6,015 nucleotides of DNA from Bacillota bacterium (GCA_023391955.1 JAEWAA010000548.1:1-6015), one strand, 5' to 3'. Shown: positions 1 to 5,741, numbered from the stretch's first letter. Notes: a model not told the origin generated them from the sequence alone. A program made the numbers and translations.

Positions 1-590
1 AAGCACAGGTGGTCCAGGAGCTCCCTATGGATAAAGAGGCGGCCGTAGAGGTGTGGATTGCTCAGAGCCTGCCTAAGGGGGACAAGCTGGAGACGGTTAT
101 CCAGAAATGTACGGAGCTTGGGGCAGACCGGTTTATACCCTTTTTGTCCAAACGGACGGTTGTGCAATATGATGACAAAAAAGAGGCCAAACGTGTGGAG
201 CGTTGGGCCAAAATCGCCAAGGAAGCGGCGGAGCAGGCGCACCGCAACCGGGTTCCGGCTGTGGAAACGCCGGTAAGCTGGAAGCGGCTTTTGGACCTGG
301 TGAAGGAAACGGATCTGGCGCTGTTCTGTTATGAGCTGGAGAGCGGGCTCACTTTGCGGGAGCGGCTGGCGGAGCAATTGGCCTCCCCTGCGGCCGGCGG
401 GCGCCGCCCGAGGATTCTGGTAGTGGTTGGCCCTGAAGGGGGCTTTACGGAGCAGGAGGCACTGGAAGCAGAGGCTGCCGGCTGCCGCAGCATCAGTCTA
501 GGCAAGCGGATTTTGCGTACGGAAACGGCCGCAATGGCGGCGTTGGCTTGCATTATGTATGAATCGGGAGAAATGGGAGGGAAGAGCTGA
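1..590 (+). CDS. rsmE: 16S rRNA (uracil-1498-N3)-methyltransferase RsmE, 3' part
   Basis: RsmE methylates N3 of U1498 in the decoding region of 16S rRNA, using SAM, on the assembled small subunit. The reading frame is open to the left edge, so the start and the N-terminal PUA-like domain (about 55 residues, judged against a usual length near 250) lie outside the window. The GTG at base 9 is only the first start-like codon inside the window. What remains is the SPOUT (trefoil-knot) methyltransferase domain. It has the SLPKGDKLE and QKCTELGAD segments typical of the family, the GPEGGFT loop (bases 429-449) and the LGKRILRTETAA knot segment that binds SAM (bases 498-533). The stop TGA (588-590) shares its A with the start of mtaB, so the two are probably translationally coupled. 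In B. subtilis this gene (yqeU) belongs to the dnaK heat-shock operon; membership here is inferred. Confidence 0.95.
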   Translation, partial: AQVVQELPMDKEAAVEVWIAQSLPKGDKLETVIQKCTELGADRFIPFLSKRTVVQYDDKKEAKRVERWAKIAKEAAEQAHRNRVPAVETPVSWKRLLDLVKETDLALFCYELESGLTLRERLAEQLASPAAGGRRPRILVVVGPEGGFTEQEALEAEAAGCRSISLGKRILRTETAAMAALACIMYESGEMGGKS

Positions 591-1927
591 TGGCAAGGGT
601 TGCGTTTCATACCTTGGGCTGCAAGGTGAATTTTTATGAGACGGAAGGGATCTGGCAGCTCTTCCGCAACGAGGGCTACGAAAAGGCCGACTTCGAGGAA
701 ACGGCGGATGTGTATGTCATTAACACCTGCACGGTCACCAATACAGGGGACAAAAAAAGCCGCCAGGCCATCCGCCGCGCCATCCGCCGCAATCCGGAGG
801 CGATTATTGCCGTTACCGGGTGTTATGCCCAGACTGCACCTGCGGAGATTGCCGCCATACCCGGCGTGGATATTGTTATCGGCACCCAGGACCGGGACAA
901 GATGATGGACCTGGTCCACAAGTATCAGGCAGAAAGAGCGCCCATCAACGCCGTCCGCAACATCATGAAAACCCGGGAGTTCGAGGAGCTGGATGTTCCC
1001 GAATTTACCGGCCATACCCGGGCGTTCCTGAAAATCCAGGAGGGCTGCAACAACTTCTGCACCTTCTGCATCATTCCCTGGTCCAGAGGGCTTCTCCGCA
1101 GCCGCAAGCCGGAAAGTGTGCTGGCCCAGGCCAGACAGCTGGTGGAGACGGGGTATGAGGAAATTGTGCTGGCGGGTATCCATACCGGAGGGTACGGGGA
1201 GGATCTGGACGGCTACAGTCTGGCCATGCTGCTGCGGGATCTGGATAAGGTGGACGGCCTGAAGCGGATCCGCATCAGCTCCATTGAAGCCAGCCAAATT
1301 GATGAGCGGATTCTGGATGTGCTGGGTTCTTCCTCCAAAATGTGCCGACACCTGCATATTCCTCTGCAGGCCGGGGAGGATACGGTGCTGGCTGCCATGC
1401 GCCGGAAGTATACCACGGCGGAGTACGGACGCAAGCTGGAACTGATCCACAGAACCATGCCGGATGTGGCGGTAACCACGGATGTGATTACCGGTTTTCC
1501 CGGTGAAACCGTGGAGATGTTTGAGAGCGGTCTGCATTTTATGGAGCAGATGCAGTTTGCGGATATGCACATCTTCCCTTATTCGAAGCGGACGGGCACA
1601 CCTGCCGCCAGAATGGACGGGCAGATTCCGGAGGAGGAGAAGAACCGCCGGGTTAACCTGCTGATGGAGCTGTCCTCCCGGATGCGGCTGGAGTATTCCA
1701 AGCGCTTCGCCGGACAGATTCTGGAGGTCATCCCGGAGATGGGCGCCTACGAAGGCGACGGGGATGTAGAGCTGATCGGACATTCGGACAATTATTTGCA
1801 TATTGCCTTCTCCGGACCCAAGGAGCTGGCAGGACGGATGGTCCAGGTTCGGATGACAGAGGCTGGAATCCCCCACTGCCGGGGTGTGAGGCTGAATGAA
1901 ACGGTTACGTCCGGGGTTTCCCGTTAA
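590..1927 (+). CDS. mtaB: tRNA (N6-L-threonylcarbamoyladenosine-37-C2)-methylthiotransferase MtaB
   Basis: MtaB is a radical-SAM enzyme that adds a methylthio group to t6A37, giving ms2t6A in tRNAs that read ANN codons. At 445 residues it has the normal length and the usual three parts. The N-terminal MTTase domain carries three cluster-binding cysteines: C11 (LGCKVN), C47 (INTCTVT) and C78 (VTGCYAQ). The radical-SAM core has the CxxxCxxC triad C153, C157, C160 in GCNNFCTFCIIPWSRG. A C-terminal TRAM RNA-binding domain follows from about residue 374 to 440. The LGCKVN start and TRAM ending fit MtaB rather than MiaB or RimO. The ATG overlaps the rsmE stop (TGATG), and a good Shine-Dalgarno GGGAGGG (575-581) lies 8 bases upstream. 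It is equivalent to B. subtilis yqeV. The AIRRAIRR stretch (residues 60-67) is encoded by an exact 12-base tandem duplication but is normal for the family. Confidence 0.96.
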   Translation: MARVAFHTLGCKVNFYETEGIWQLFRNEGYEKADFEETADVYVINTCTVTNTGDKKSRQAIRRAIRRNPEAIIAVTGCYAQTAPAEIAAIPGVDIVIGTQDRDKMMDLVHKYQAERAPINAVRNIMKTREFEELDVPEFTGHTRAFLKIQEGCNNFCTFCIIPWSRGLLRSRKPESVLAQARQLVETGYEEIVLAGIHTGGYGEDLDGYSLAMLLRDLDKVDGLKRIRISSIEASQIDERILDVLGSSSKMCRHLHIPLQAGEDTVLAAMRRKYTTAEYGRKLELIHRTMPDVAVTTDVITGFPGETVEMFESGLHFMEQMQFADMHIFPYSKRTGTPAARMDGQIPEEEKNRRVNLLMELSSRMRLEYSKRFAGQILEVIPEMGAYEGDGDVELIGHSDNYLHIAFSGPKELAGRMVQVRMTEAGIPHCRGVRLNETVTSGVSR

Positions 1928-1950
1928 GAGCAGGTTTTAAAGTCTTCAGT

Positions 1951-1961
1951 AAGGGGATGAA
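1951..1961 (+). promoter_or_regulatory. Ribosome binding site that decides the NUDIX start
   Basis: AAGGGGATGAA matches the extended anti-Shine-Dalgarno complement (AAGGAGGTGA) at 8 of its first 10 positions. The ATG at 1957 lies inside this element, leaving no spacing for initiation there. The next in-frame start is GTG 1969, 12 bases after the G-run. The same 11 bases recur at 2392-2402 before deoC, where the only possible start is 13 bases downstream. That parallel favours GTG 1969. Confidence 0.55.
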
Positions 1962-1968
1962 TAAAAGC

Positions 1969-2424
1969 GTGAAGGAAATATCCGCCGGAGGAGTGGTGTA
2001 CCGGAACTTCGAAGGACGGCAGCAAATTCAGCTGATTCAGGACCGGTACGGAAAAATTACGCTTCCCAAAGGAAAAATGGAGCCCGGTGAAACCGTCAAG
2101 GAAACCGCGCTTCGGGAAATCCGGGAGGAGACGGGGATTACGGGGCGCATTATCAAGCCGCTGGATGTGATCCGTTACCAATACCATCTTCCGCGGGTGG
2201 GGCTTGTCCATAAGGAGGTCCATTATTACCTGGTAGAGGCGGAAGGCGGCACGCTTAAGCCCCAGGTGGAGGAAATCCGGGGAGTGGAATGGCTGGAGGT
2301 GCCGGATGCGGCCCAGCGCCAGCGCAAAAACGGCTATGCCAATAATGATTCCATCCTGCTCAAGGCGCTGCGGGAATTGGGATATGACGAGAAGGGGATG
2401 AAGCGAAACGATGGAAACCATTAA
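1969..2424 (+). CDS. NUDIX hydrolase
   Basis: NUDIX enzymes hydrolyse nucleoside diphosphates linked to another group (oxidised dNTPs, Ap4A, ADP-ribose, RNA caps); the substrate cannot be read from this sequence. The NUDIX box is complete: GKMEPGE, then seven residues, then REIREETGI at bases 2071-2139. It carries the Mg2+-binding REXXEE glutamates. The opening KEISAGGVVYR is the first beta strand of the fold, so no extra domain is present. I chose GTG 1969 (151 residues) because the only Shine-Dalgarno runs into ATG 1957; ATG 1957 would add four residues (MNKS). The gene lies 41 bases after mtaB (29 from ATG 1957) with no terminator between, and its end overlaps deoC by 14 bases, so it is very likely co-transcribed with both. 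The PKGKMEPGET form resembles the small diadenosine-polyphosphate-type hydrolases, but that is only a suggestion. Confidence 0.9.
   Translation: MKEISAGGVVYRNFEGRQQIQLIQDRYGKITLPKGKMEPGETVKETALREIREETGITGRIIKPLDVIRYQYHLPRVGLVHKEVHYYLVEAEGGTLKPQVEEIRGVEWLEVPDAAQRQRKNGYANNDSILLKALRELGYDEKGMKRNDGNH
2392..2402 (+). promoter_or_regulatory. Wide-spaced ribosome binding site of deoC inside the NUDIX gene
   Basis: AAGGGGATGAA lies within the last codons of the NUDIX gene. The deoC frame is closed by TGA at 2399-2401, so ATG 2411 is the first possible deoC start. The AAGGGG core (2392-2397) is therefore 13 bases from the start, wider than the usual 5-9. The 14-base gene overlap suggests that translation of deoC leans on ribosomes arriving from the NUDIX gene. 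Confidence 0.6.
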
Positions 2425-3085
2425 TCTGGGTGGATTTATCGACCACACGCTGTTAAAGGCGGATGCCACGTCGCAGGCAATCGAGAAGCTGTGTAGAGAA
2501 GCGATGGAGCATCAATTTTACAGTGTATGCGTTAACGGGGTCTGGGTGCCGTATTGCAAGGAGCTTCTGAAGGGTTCGGAGGTTAAAATCAGTGTGGTAT
2601 GCGGATTCCCTCTTGGAGCGAACACCCCCAAGGCCAAGGCAGCGGAGGCGGCGGATGCCGTGGAGAACGGCGCCAATGAAATTGATATGGTGCTCCAGAT
2701 CGGCCAGCTGCTGGAGGGTCGTCTGGACCAGGTGGAGGATGATATCCGCCAGGTGGTGAAGGCTGTGGAAGGAAGCGCCATCGTAAAGGTAATCTTTGAA
2801 ACGGGCTTCCTCAATGACAAGCAAAAGGAAACGGCTTGCCGGCTTTCGGAGCAGGCCGGGGCTCATTACGTAAAAACCTCCACCGGCTTCGGTCCGGGGG
2901 GAGCGACAGTGGAGGATATACGCCTGATGCGTGCCTCCGTTTCGCCTCATATCGGCGTGAAGGCTTCGGGCGGCGTGCGGGACAGAGCGGCAGCCCTCCT
3001 GATGATCGAAGCGCGCGCACCCCGCCTGGGCACCAGCTCCGGTGTGACCATTGTTTCGGGAGCAGCAGGCGGCAGCGGTTATTAA
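2411..3085 (+). CDS. deoC: Deoxyribose-phosphate aldolase DeoC
   Basis: DeoC is a cytosolic class I aldolase that splits 2-deoxy-D-ribose 5-phosphate into acetaldehyde and glyceraldehyde 3-phosphate, feeding deoxynucleoside carbon into glycolysis. The 224 residues match the short Gram-positive form. Visible landmarks are IDHTLLK (10-16), FPLGAN (66-71), the catalytic aspartate D92 in NEIDMV, the Schiff-base lysine K155 in HYVKTSTGFG, the second active-site lysine K184 in IGVKASGG, and the phosphate-binding GTSSG (207-211). ATG 2411 is the only possible start because TGA 2399-2401 closes the frame. The segment just before the phosphate loop reads EARAPRLG, where the family usually has something like EAGATRIG, so R202 and P204 are unusual. 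No nucleoside phosphorylase, nucleoside transporter or deoR regulator lies nearby. The gene sits at the end of the RNA-modification cluster and overlaps the NUDIX gene by 14 bases. Confidence 0.96.
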   Translation: METINLGGFIDHTLLKADATSQAIEKLCREAMEHQFYSVCVNGVWVPYCKELLKGSEVKISVVCGFPLGANTPKAKAAEAADAVENGANEIDMVLQIGQLLEGRLDQVEDDIRQVVKAVEGSAIVKVIFETGFLNDKQKETACRLSEQAGAHYVKTSTGFGPGGATVEDIRLMRASVSPHIGVKASGGVRDRAAALLMIEARAPRLGTSSGVTIVSGAAGGSGY

Positions 3086-3105
3086 GAAGCTGTTACACAG
3101 TTTCT
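3085..3105. terminator. Hairpin between convergent deoC and transporter genes (possible weak bidirectional terminator)
   Basis: The plus-strand RNA can form a 9-base-pair stem: AGAAGCTGT (3085-3093) with ACAGTTTCT (3097-3105), loop UAC, including one G-U pair. It spans the gap between the two stop codons almost exactly. In minus-strand RNA the G-U pair becomes an A-C mismatch. No proper U-tract follows on the plus strand, and only a weak TTAATAA follows on the minus strand, so intrinsic termination is uncertain. Confidence 0.4.
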
Positions 3106-4063
3106 AAGCGTCAAGCTGGATGCGGCGCAGGCCGGGCAGGTAACAAAGCGGCAGCGCTAGCAGAGAGCAGACGATGTTGAATATGGTCTGGGCATGGGCG
3201 ATTTGGGCGCCCGGATCGGTGGTGATAATGGCGGTCACCTGCTCCAGGATGCCGGTGAGGGGAAAGAATAAAAGCGCCCCTCCGGCGTTCAGCAGTATAT
3301 GCGCCCAGGCTACGTACAGGCCAAAGCGGGAGCCGCCGATGCTGGCGATCAGTGCAGTGACACAGGTGCCGATGTTGGCGCCGATGACGATGGCGATGCC
3401 CAGCTCCGGGGTGATGGCCTGGATGGAGGCCAGCCCCATGGTCATGGCGATGGTGACGGCTCCGCTGTGGAGCAGGGCGGTAACGGCGGCCCCGGCCATC
3501 ACACCCCAGAACAGGCTCTCCTGGGCCTTCTGGACGAACCAGCCCAGCATCCCCATGGATTGCAGGGCGGGTGTGATGCTCTGCATCACCTGCATCCCCA
3601 GCAGCACACAGGCAAAGCCCATCACGGCGATGGGTACGAGCCGCAGGGAGCGGAGCTTGCGGGCGGGGTAGCTGCGGTCCGGCAGGCTCAGAGCGGTGAA
3701 CCACAGCACGGCGGCTCCCAGCAGGATGGGCAGGGCCAGCCGGGTCAAATCCAGGCCTACCAGCTCGGTGGTCATGCAGGTGCCGATATTGCTTCCCAGA
3801 ATAATGCCCAGGGTCTGGGGGAATTTCATAACCCCTGCGTTGACCAGACCGATGGTGATGACGGTGACGGCGGTGCTGCTCTGCAGAACGGCCGTTATTC
3901 CCGTTGCGGCTACAAGCCCCCGGGCGGGAGTCCGGGTGAAGCGTTCCAGAATCACCTGAAGATAGCGTCCGGCCCAGCTGTGCAAGGCCCATTCCATGGC
4001 CTTCATGCCGAAGAGAAAAATCGCCAGCCCCGCAGCCATCGGCAGAATAATGAGTGAGAACAA
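3104..4063 (-). CDS. Na/Pi cotransporter family membrane protein (YqeW-like)
   Basis: This is an integral membrane protein of the Na+/phosphate symporter (NptA/PF02690) family, expected to move phosphate or a similar anion inward with Na+. It has two inverted-repeat halves. The first holds TAVLQSSTA (residues 57-65) and GSNIGTCMT (90-98); the second holds TALLHSGAV (195-203) and GANIGTCVT (228-236). The second motif has lost the usual QSS. Hydrophobic segments cover most of the chain. There is no C-terminal PhoU-like domain, so this is the short form (319 residues). I chose the TTG at 4063 because AAAGGAG (4080-4074) lies 10 bases upstream and the next residues begin the first membrane helix. 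The frame stays open to an ATG at 4180, but the extra 39 residues are polar and not transporter-like. B. subtilis has a family member, yqeW, directly after mtaB. This gene converges on deoC and diverges from the RlmI-like gene. Confidence 0.88.
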   Translation of the reverse strand: MFSLIILPMAAGLAIFLFGMKAMEWALHSWAGRYLQVILERFTRTPARGLVAATGITAVLQSSTAVTVITIGLVNAGVMKFPQTLGIILGSNIGTCMTTELVGLDLTRLALPILLGAAVLWFTALSLPDRSYPARKLRSLRLVPIAVMGFACVLLGMQVMQSITPALQSMGMLGWFVQKAQESLFWGVMAGAAVTALLHSGAVTIAMTMGLASIQAITPELGIAIVIGANIGTCVTALIASIGGSRFGLYVAWAHILLNAGGALLFFPLTGILEQVTAIITTDPGAQIAHAQTIFNIVCSLLALPLCYLPGLRRIQLDA

Positions 4064-4073
4064 CGGAATCCTG

Positions 4074-4080
4074 CTCCTTT
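4074..4080 (-). promoter_or_regulatory. Ribosome binding site that decides the transporter start
   Basis: Minus-strand AAAGGAG reading 4080 to 4074 is the best Shine-Dalgarno upstream of the transporter and stands 10 bases before TTG 4063. No comparable site precedes the ATG at 4180. The next in-frame ATG (4039) would cut into the first hydrophobic helix. Confidence 0.6.
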
Positions 4081-4187
4081 CGGCCCTGATTGCTTCAGGT
4101 GATGGAAGATGTATTGTATATGTATGACAAGCCGGGGCCGGACATGTTGGTTTGTCCGCCTTTGGTACATAAATTGGCACAAGGGAC

Positions 4188-4195
4188 AGGAGAGG
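4188..4195 (+). promoter_or_regulatory. Ribosome binding site that decides the RlmI-like start
   Basis: AGGAGAGG ends 5 bases before ATG 4201. The protein from that ATG begins like other RlmI-family PUA domains. The longer in-frame start at ATG 4090 has no such site and would add 37 residues unlike the family. Confidence 0.75.
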
Positions 4196-4200
4196 TTTGG

Positions 4201-5571
4201 ATGGTTGCGTCTGTTTTTTTGATACGGAAACGCAAGAAGCGGCTGGAGGAAGGGCATCCGTGGATATTCGCCAACGAGATTGAGCGGGTGGAAGGGGAGC
4301 CGGGACCGGGAGAGATTGTCCATGTGCGCAGCCATACGGGTCAATTCCTGGCTTCCGGCTATTATAACGAAGCCTCGCAGATCCGGGTCCGGGTAGTGGG
4401 ATACGAGCCTTTGGAGGAACTGACCCGTGAGCTTCTGACGGAACGTCTGCTTCGCTGCCGTGAGCTGCGGGAACGGTTTCTGCCCGAGGCCACCGCTTAC
4501 CGGGCGGTGTACGGGGAGGCGGATTTCCTGCCGGGTCTGGTGGTGGACCGCTTCGGCGATATCCTGGTGGTGCAGATTCTTACCTTGGGTATGGATTTGC
4601 GCCGGGAGCTCATTGTGGAAGCACTGGTTGAAGTGTTCCAGCCGGCGGGGATTTATGAGCGCAGCGATGTATCTGTCCGGGAGCTGGAGGGATTGAGCCA
4701 GCGTACGGGCGTCCTGTACGGGGATTGTCCGGAAAAGGTGCAGATTACGGAAAACGGTCTGCTGCTTGAGGTGGATATTGTCCACGGCCAGAAGACGGGA
4801 TATTTCTTCGACCAGCAGGCTAACCGTGCCCTGCTTGCGCCTTTGGTGAAGGGCTGGGGAGCAAGAAGCGGCATCCGCCTGGAGGAGCGGGAGACAGAGA
4901 ACGGCAGAGAAACCGTCCCTGTTAATCCCAACGGCAAGGTGGTCACCTTCCCCTATTGGGACGGGGCCACAGTGCTGGAATGTTTTTCCCATAGGGGGAG
5001 CTTTACACTGAATGGCTGCAAATTCGGAGCCAAGAAGGTCACCTGCCTGGATATTTCCGAGCTGGCGGTGGAGTCTGCACGGCGGAATGTGGAGCTGAAC
5101 GGCTTTCAGGACCGGGTGGAATTTGTGGTAGCCGACGCATTTGAATATTTGCGGACCCAGGTGAAGGGGCTTGACGATCGCAAGGAGCGTGCCGCTGCGG
5201 CAGAAAAGAAGGTGGACACCTCCGCCAAGCTGGCCCAAGGAGGCAGGACCTGGGATGTGGTAATTCTGGATCCTCCGGCCTTTGCCAAAACTCGGAATGC
5301 GGTTGAAGGGGCCTGCCGCGGGTATAAGGATATTAACCTGCACGGGCTGAAGCTGGTGAATGAAGGCGGGTTTTTGGTAACGGCCAGCTGCAGCTATCAT
5401 GTCCGGCCGGACCTGTTCCTGGCAACGATCCATGAGGCGGCTAAGGATGCGGGGAAGGTGCTGCGGCTTCTGGAGTTCCGCGGCGCAGGCAAGGACCATC
5501 CCCAGATTCTCGGGGTGGACGAGGGCAATTATCTGAAGTTCGCCGTTTTCCAGGTGCACAGCCGGAAGTAG
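4201..5571 (+). CDS. RlmI/RlmK-family class I SAM-dependent rRNA methyltransferase (PUA + MTase)
   Basis: A cytosolic 23S rRNA methyltransferase of the family that includes E. coli RlmI (m5C1962). An N-terminal PUA domain (about 1-75, with GHPWIFANEIE) is followed by the RlmI-type middle region (DFLPGLVVDRFG, IYERSDVSVRELEG, HGQKTGYFFDQQANR) and a Rossmann methyltransferase domain. That domain has motif I VLECFSHRGSF (258-268), motif IV DPPAF (357-361), GACRGYKDIN, and ASCSYH with C397 at the place of the catalytic cysteine of m5C enzymes. At 456 residues it is about 60 longer than E. coli RlmI (396). The excess is two insertions, about residues 220-253 before motif I and 321-349 before motif IV. 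Motif I reads SHRGSF where E. coli has SYTGGF. I recall a staphylococcal relative, RlmQ, reported to make m7G in 23S rRNA instead, so the target base is uncertain and no symbol is given. Confidence 0.9.
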   Translation: MVASVFLIRKRKKRLEEGHPWIFANEIERVEGEPGPGEIVHVRSHTGQFLASGYYNEASQIRVRVVGYEPLEELTRELLTERLLRCRELRERFLPEATAYRAVYGEADFLPGLVVDRFGDILVVQILTLGMDLRRELIVEALVEVFQPAGIYERSDVSVRELEGLSQRTGVLYGDCPEKVQITENGLLLEVDIVHGQKTGYFFDQQANRALLAPLVKGWGARSGIRLEERETENGRETVPVNPNGKVVTFPYWDGATVLECFSHRGSFTLNGCKFGAKKVTCLDISELAVESARRNVELNGFQDRVEFVVADAFEYLRTQVKGLDDRKERAAAAEKKVDTSAKLAQGGRTWDVVILDPPAFAKTRNAVEGACRGYKDINLHGLKLVNEGGFLVTASCSYHVRPDLFLATIHEAAKDAGKVLRLLEFRGAGKDHPQILGVDEGNYLKFAVFQVHSRK

Positions 5572-5653
5572 GATGAAGGCCGGTGCGGCGGATGGAAGCG
5601 GTTGGGAGCGGCGGGGTTAGGCGGCTACTGACCAGGCGAAGGATAAAATTGGG
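5572..5653 (+). other. G-rich 3' flank of the RlmI-like gene, no gene or clear terminator seen
   Basis: This part of the 179-base gap before the ferritin gene is G-rich, with several GG and GGGG runs (5600-5624). It holds only a 15-codon open frame (5573-5620) without a convincing RBS. I see no stem followed by a T-run, so termination of the RlmI-like transcript is not explained by the sequence. Confidence 0.5.
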
Positions 5654-5661
5654 TGTTCAAT

Positions 5662-5691
5662 TTGACAAAAACAGACGAGTTGGTTCATCAT
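5662..5691 (+). promoter_or_regulatory. Candidate sigma-A promoter of the ferritin gene
   Basis: A perfect -35 hexamer TTGACA (5662-5667) is followed after 18 bases by CATCAT (5686-5691), a 4-of-6 match to TATAAT. Transcription would begin near 5698, giving a leader of about 53 bases. The -35 box is the right half of an imperfect palindrome, TGTTCAATTTGACA (5654-5667; 10 of 14 positions symmetric), which could be an operator. It does not resemble the Fur or PerR consensus. Confidence 0.4.
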
Positions 5692-5708
5692 TGGAAGTAG
5701 AAAAAGAA

Positions 5709-5741
5709 CCCCAAATTTAAAAATTCGTTTTTTGAAAGGGG
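5709..5741 (+). promoter_or_regulatory. Possible RBS-masking hairpin in the ferritin leader
   Basis: CCCC (5709-5712) can pair with GGGG (5738-5741), TTT (5716-5718) with AAA (5735-5737), and AAAAA (5719-5723) with TTTTT (5729-5733). The apical loop starts with UUCG, and small bulges lie in between. The 3' arm is the ferritin Shine-Dalgarno GAAAGGGG (5734-5741), which stands 9 bases before ATG 5751. Apart from the four G-C pairs the stem is all A-U, so it would be weak. Confidence 0.3.

Larger units (their letters stand above)
4064..4200. promoter_or_regulatory. Divergent intergenic region, promoters not resolved
   Basis: With the starts chosen here, 137 bases separate the transporter and the RlmI-like gene, so promoters for both should lie here. 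The middle (about 4110-4130) is A/T-rich. Minus-strand TACAAT (4118-4113) is a 5-of-6 match to a sigma-A -10 box at a suitable distance from the transporter RBS, but no -35 box stands 16-18 bases upstream. On the plus strand TTGGTT (4147-4152) and TAAATT (4170-4175) are 17 bases apart but match poorly. I found no clear operator or riboswitch. Confidence 0.35.

Noticed and set aside
767..790. Exact tandem 12-base duplication GCCATCCGCCGC in mtaB
   Set aside because: It encodes AIRRAIRR, a normal part of the MtaB N-terminal domain, so it is probably coincidence of coding and codon choice.
329..1876. Long open frame on the minus strand (515 codons) opposite rsmE and mtaB
   Set aside because: The predicted protein has no recognisable domain and an odd His/Gln/Leu-rich composition. 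It lies wholly opposite well-supported genes; such frames are a side effect of G+C-rich codon bias.
1928..1968. Possible terminator or promoter between mtaB and the NUDIX gene
   Set aside because: No inverted repeat followed by a T-run and no acceptable -35/-10 pair; the gap looks like ordinary operon spacing.
3299..4057. 252-codon plus-strand frame inside the transporter gene, rich in Gly-Asp-Gly
   Set aside because: It is antisense to a clear membrane protein. The repetitive Gly/Asp/His composition comes from the complement of hydrophobic codons.
4064..4180. N-terminal extension of the transporter from ATG 4180
   Set aside because: The 39 added residues are polar and unlike the family, and there is no RBS. 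TTG 4063 has AAAGGAG at a good distance and directly begins the first helix.
4090..4200. N-terminal extension of the RlmI-like gene from ATG 4090
   Set aside because: The 37 added residues have no counterpart in RlmI. ATG 4201 has a strong AGGAGAGG site and an aligned PUA start.
4003..5559. Long open frame on the minus strand (518 codons) opposite the RlmI-like gene
   Set aside because: Same reasoning: no motif, no plausible RBS-start pair, and a composition that mirrors the codon bias of the sense gene.
5573..5620. 15-codon open frame directly after the RlmI-like stop
   Set aside because: Very short, no clear RBS, G-rich composition and no recognisable peptide feature.
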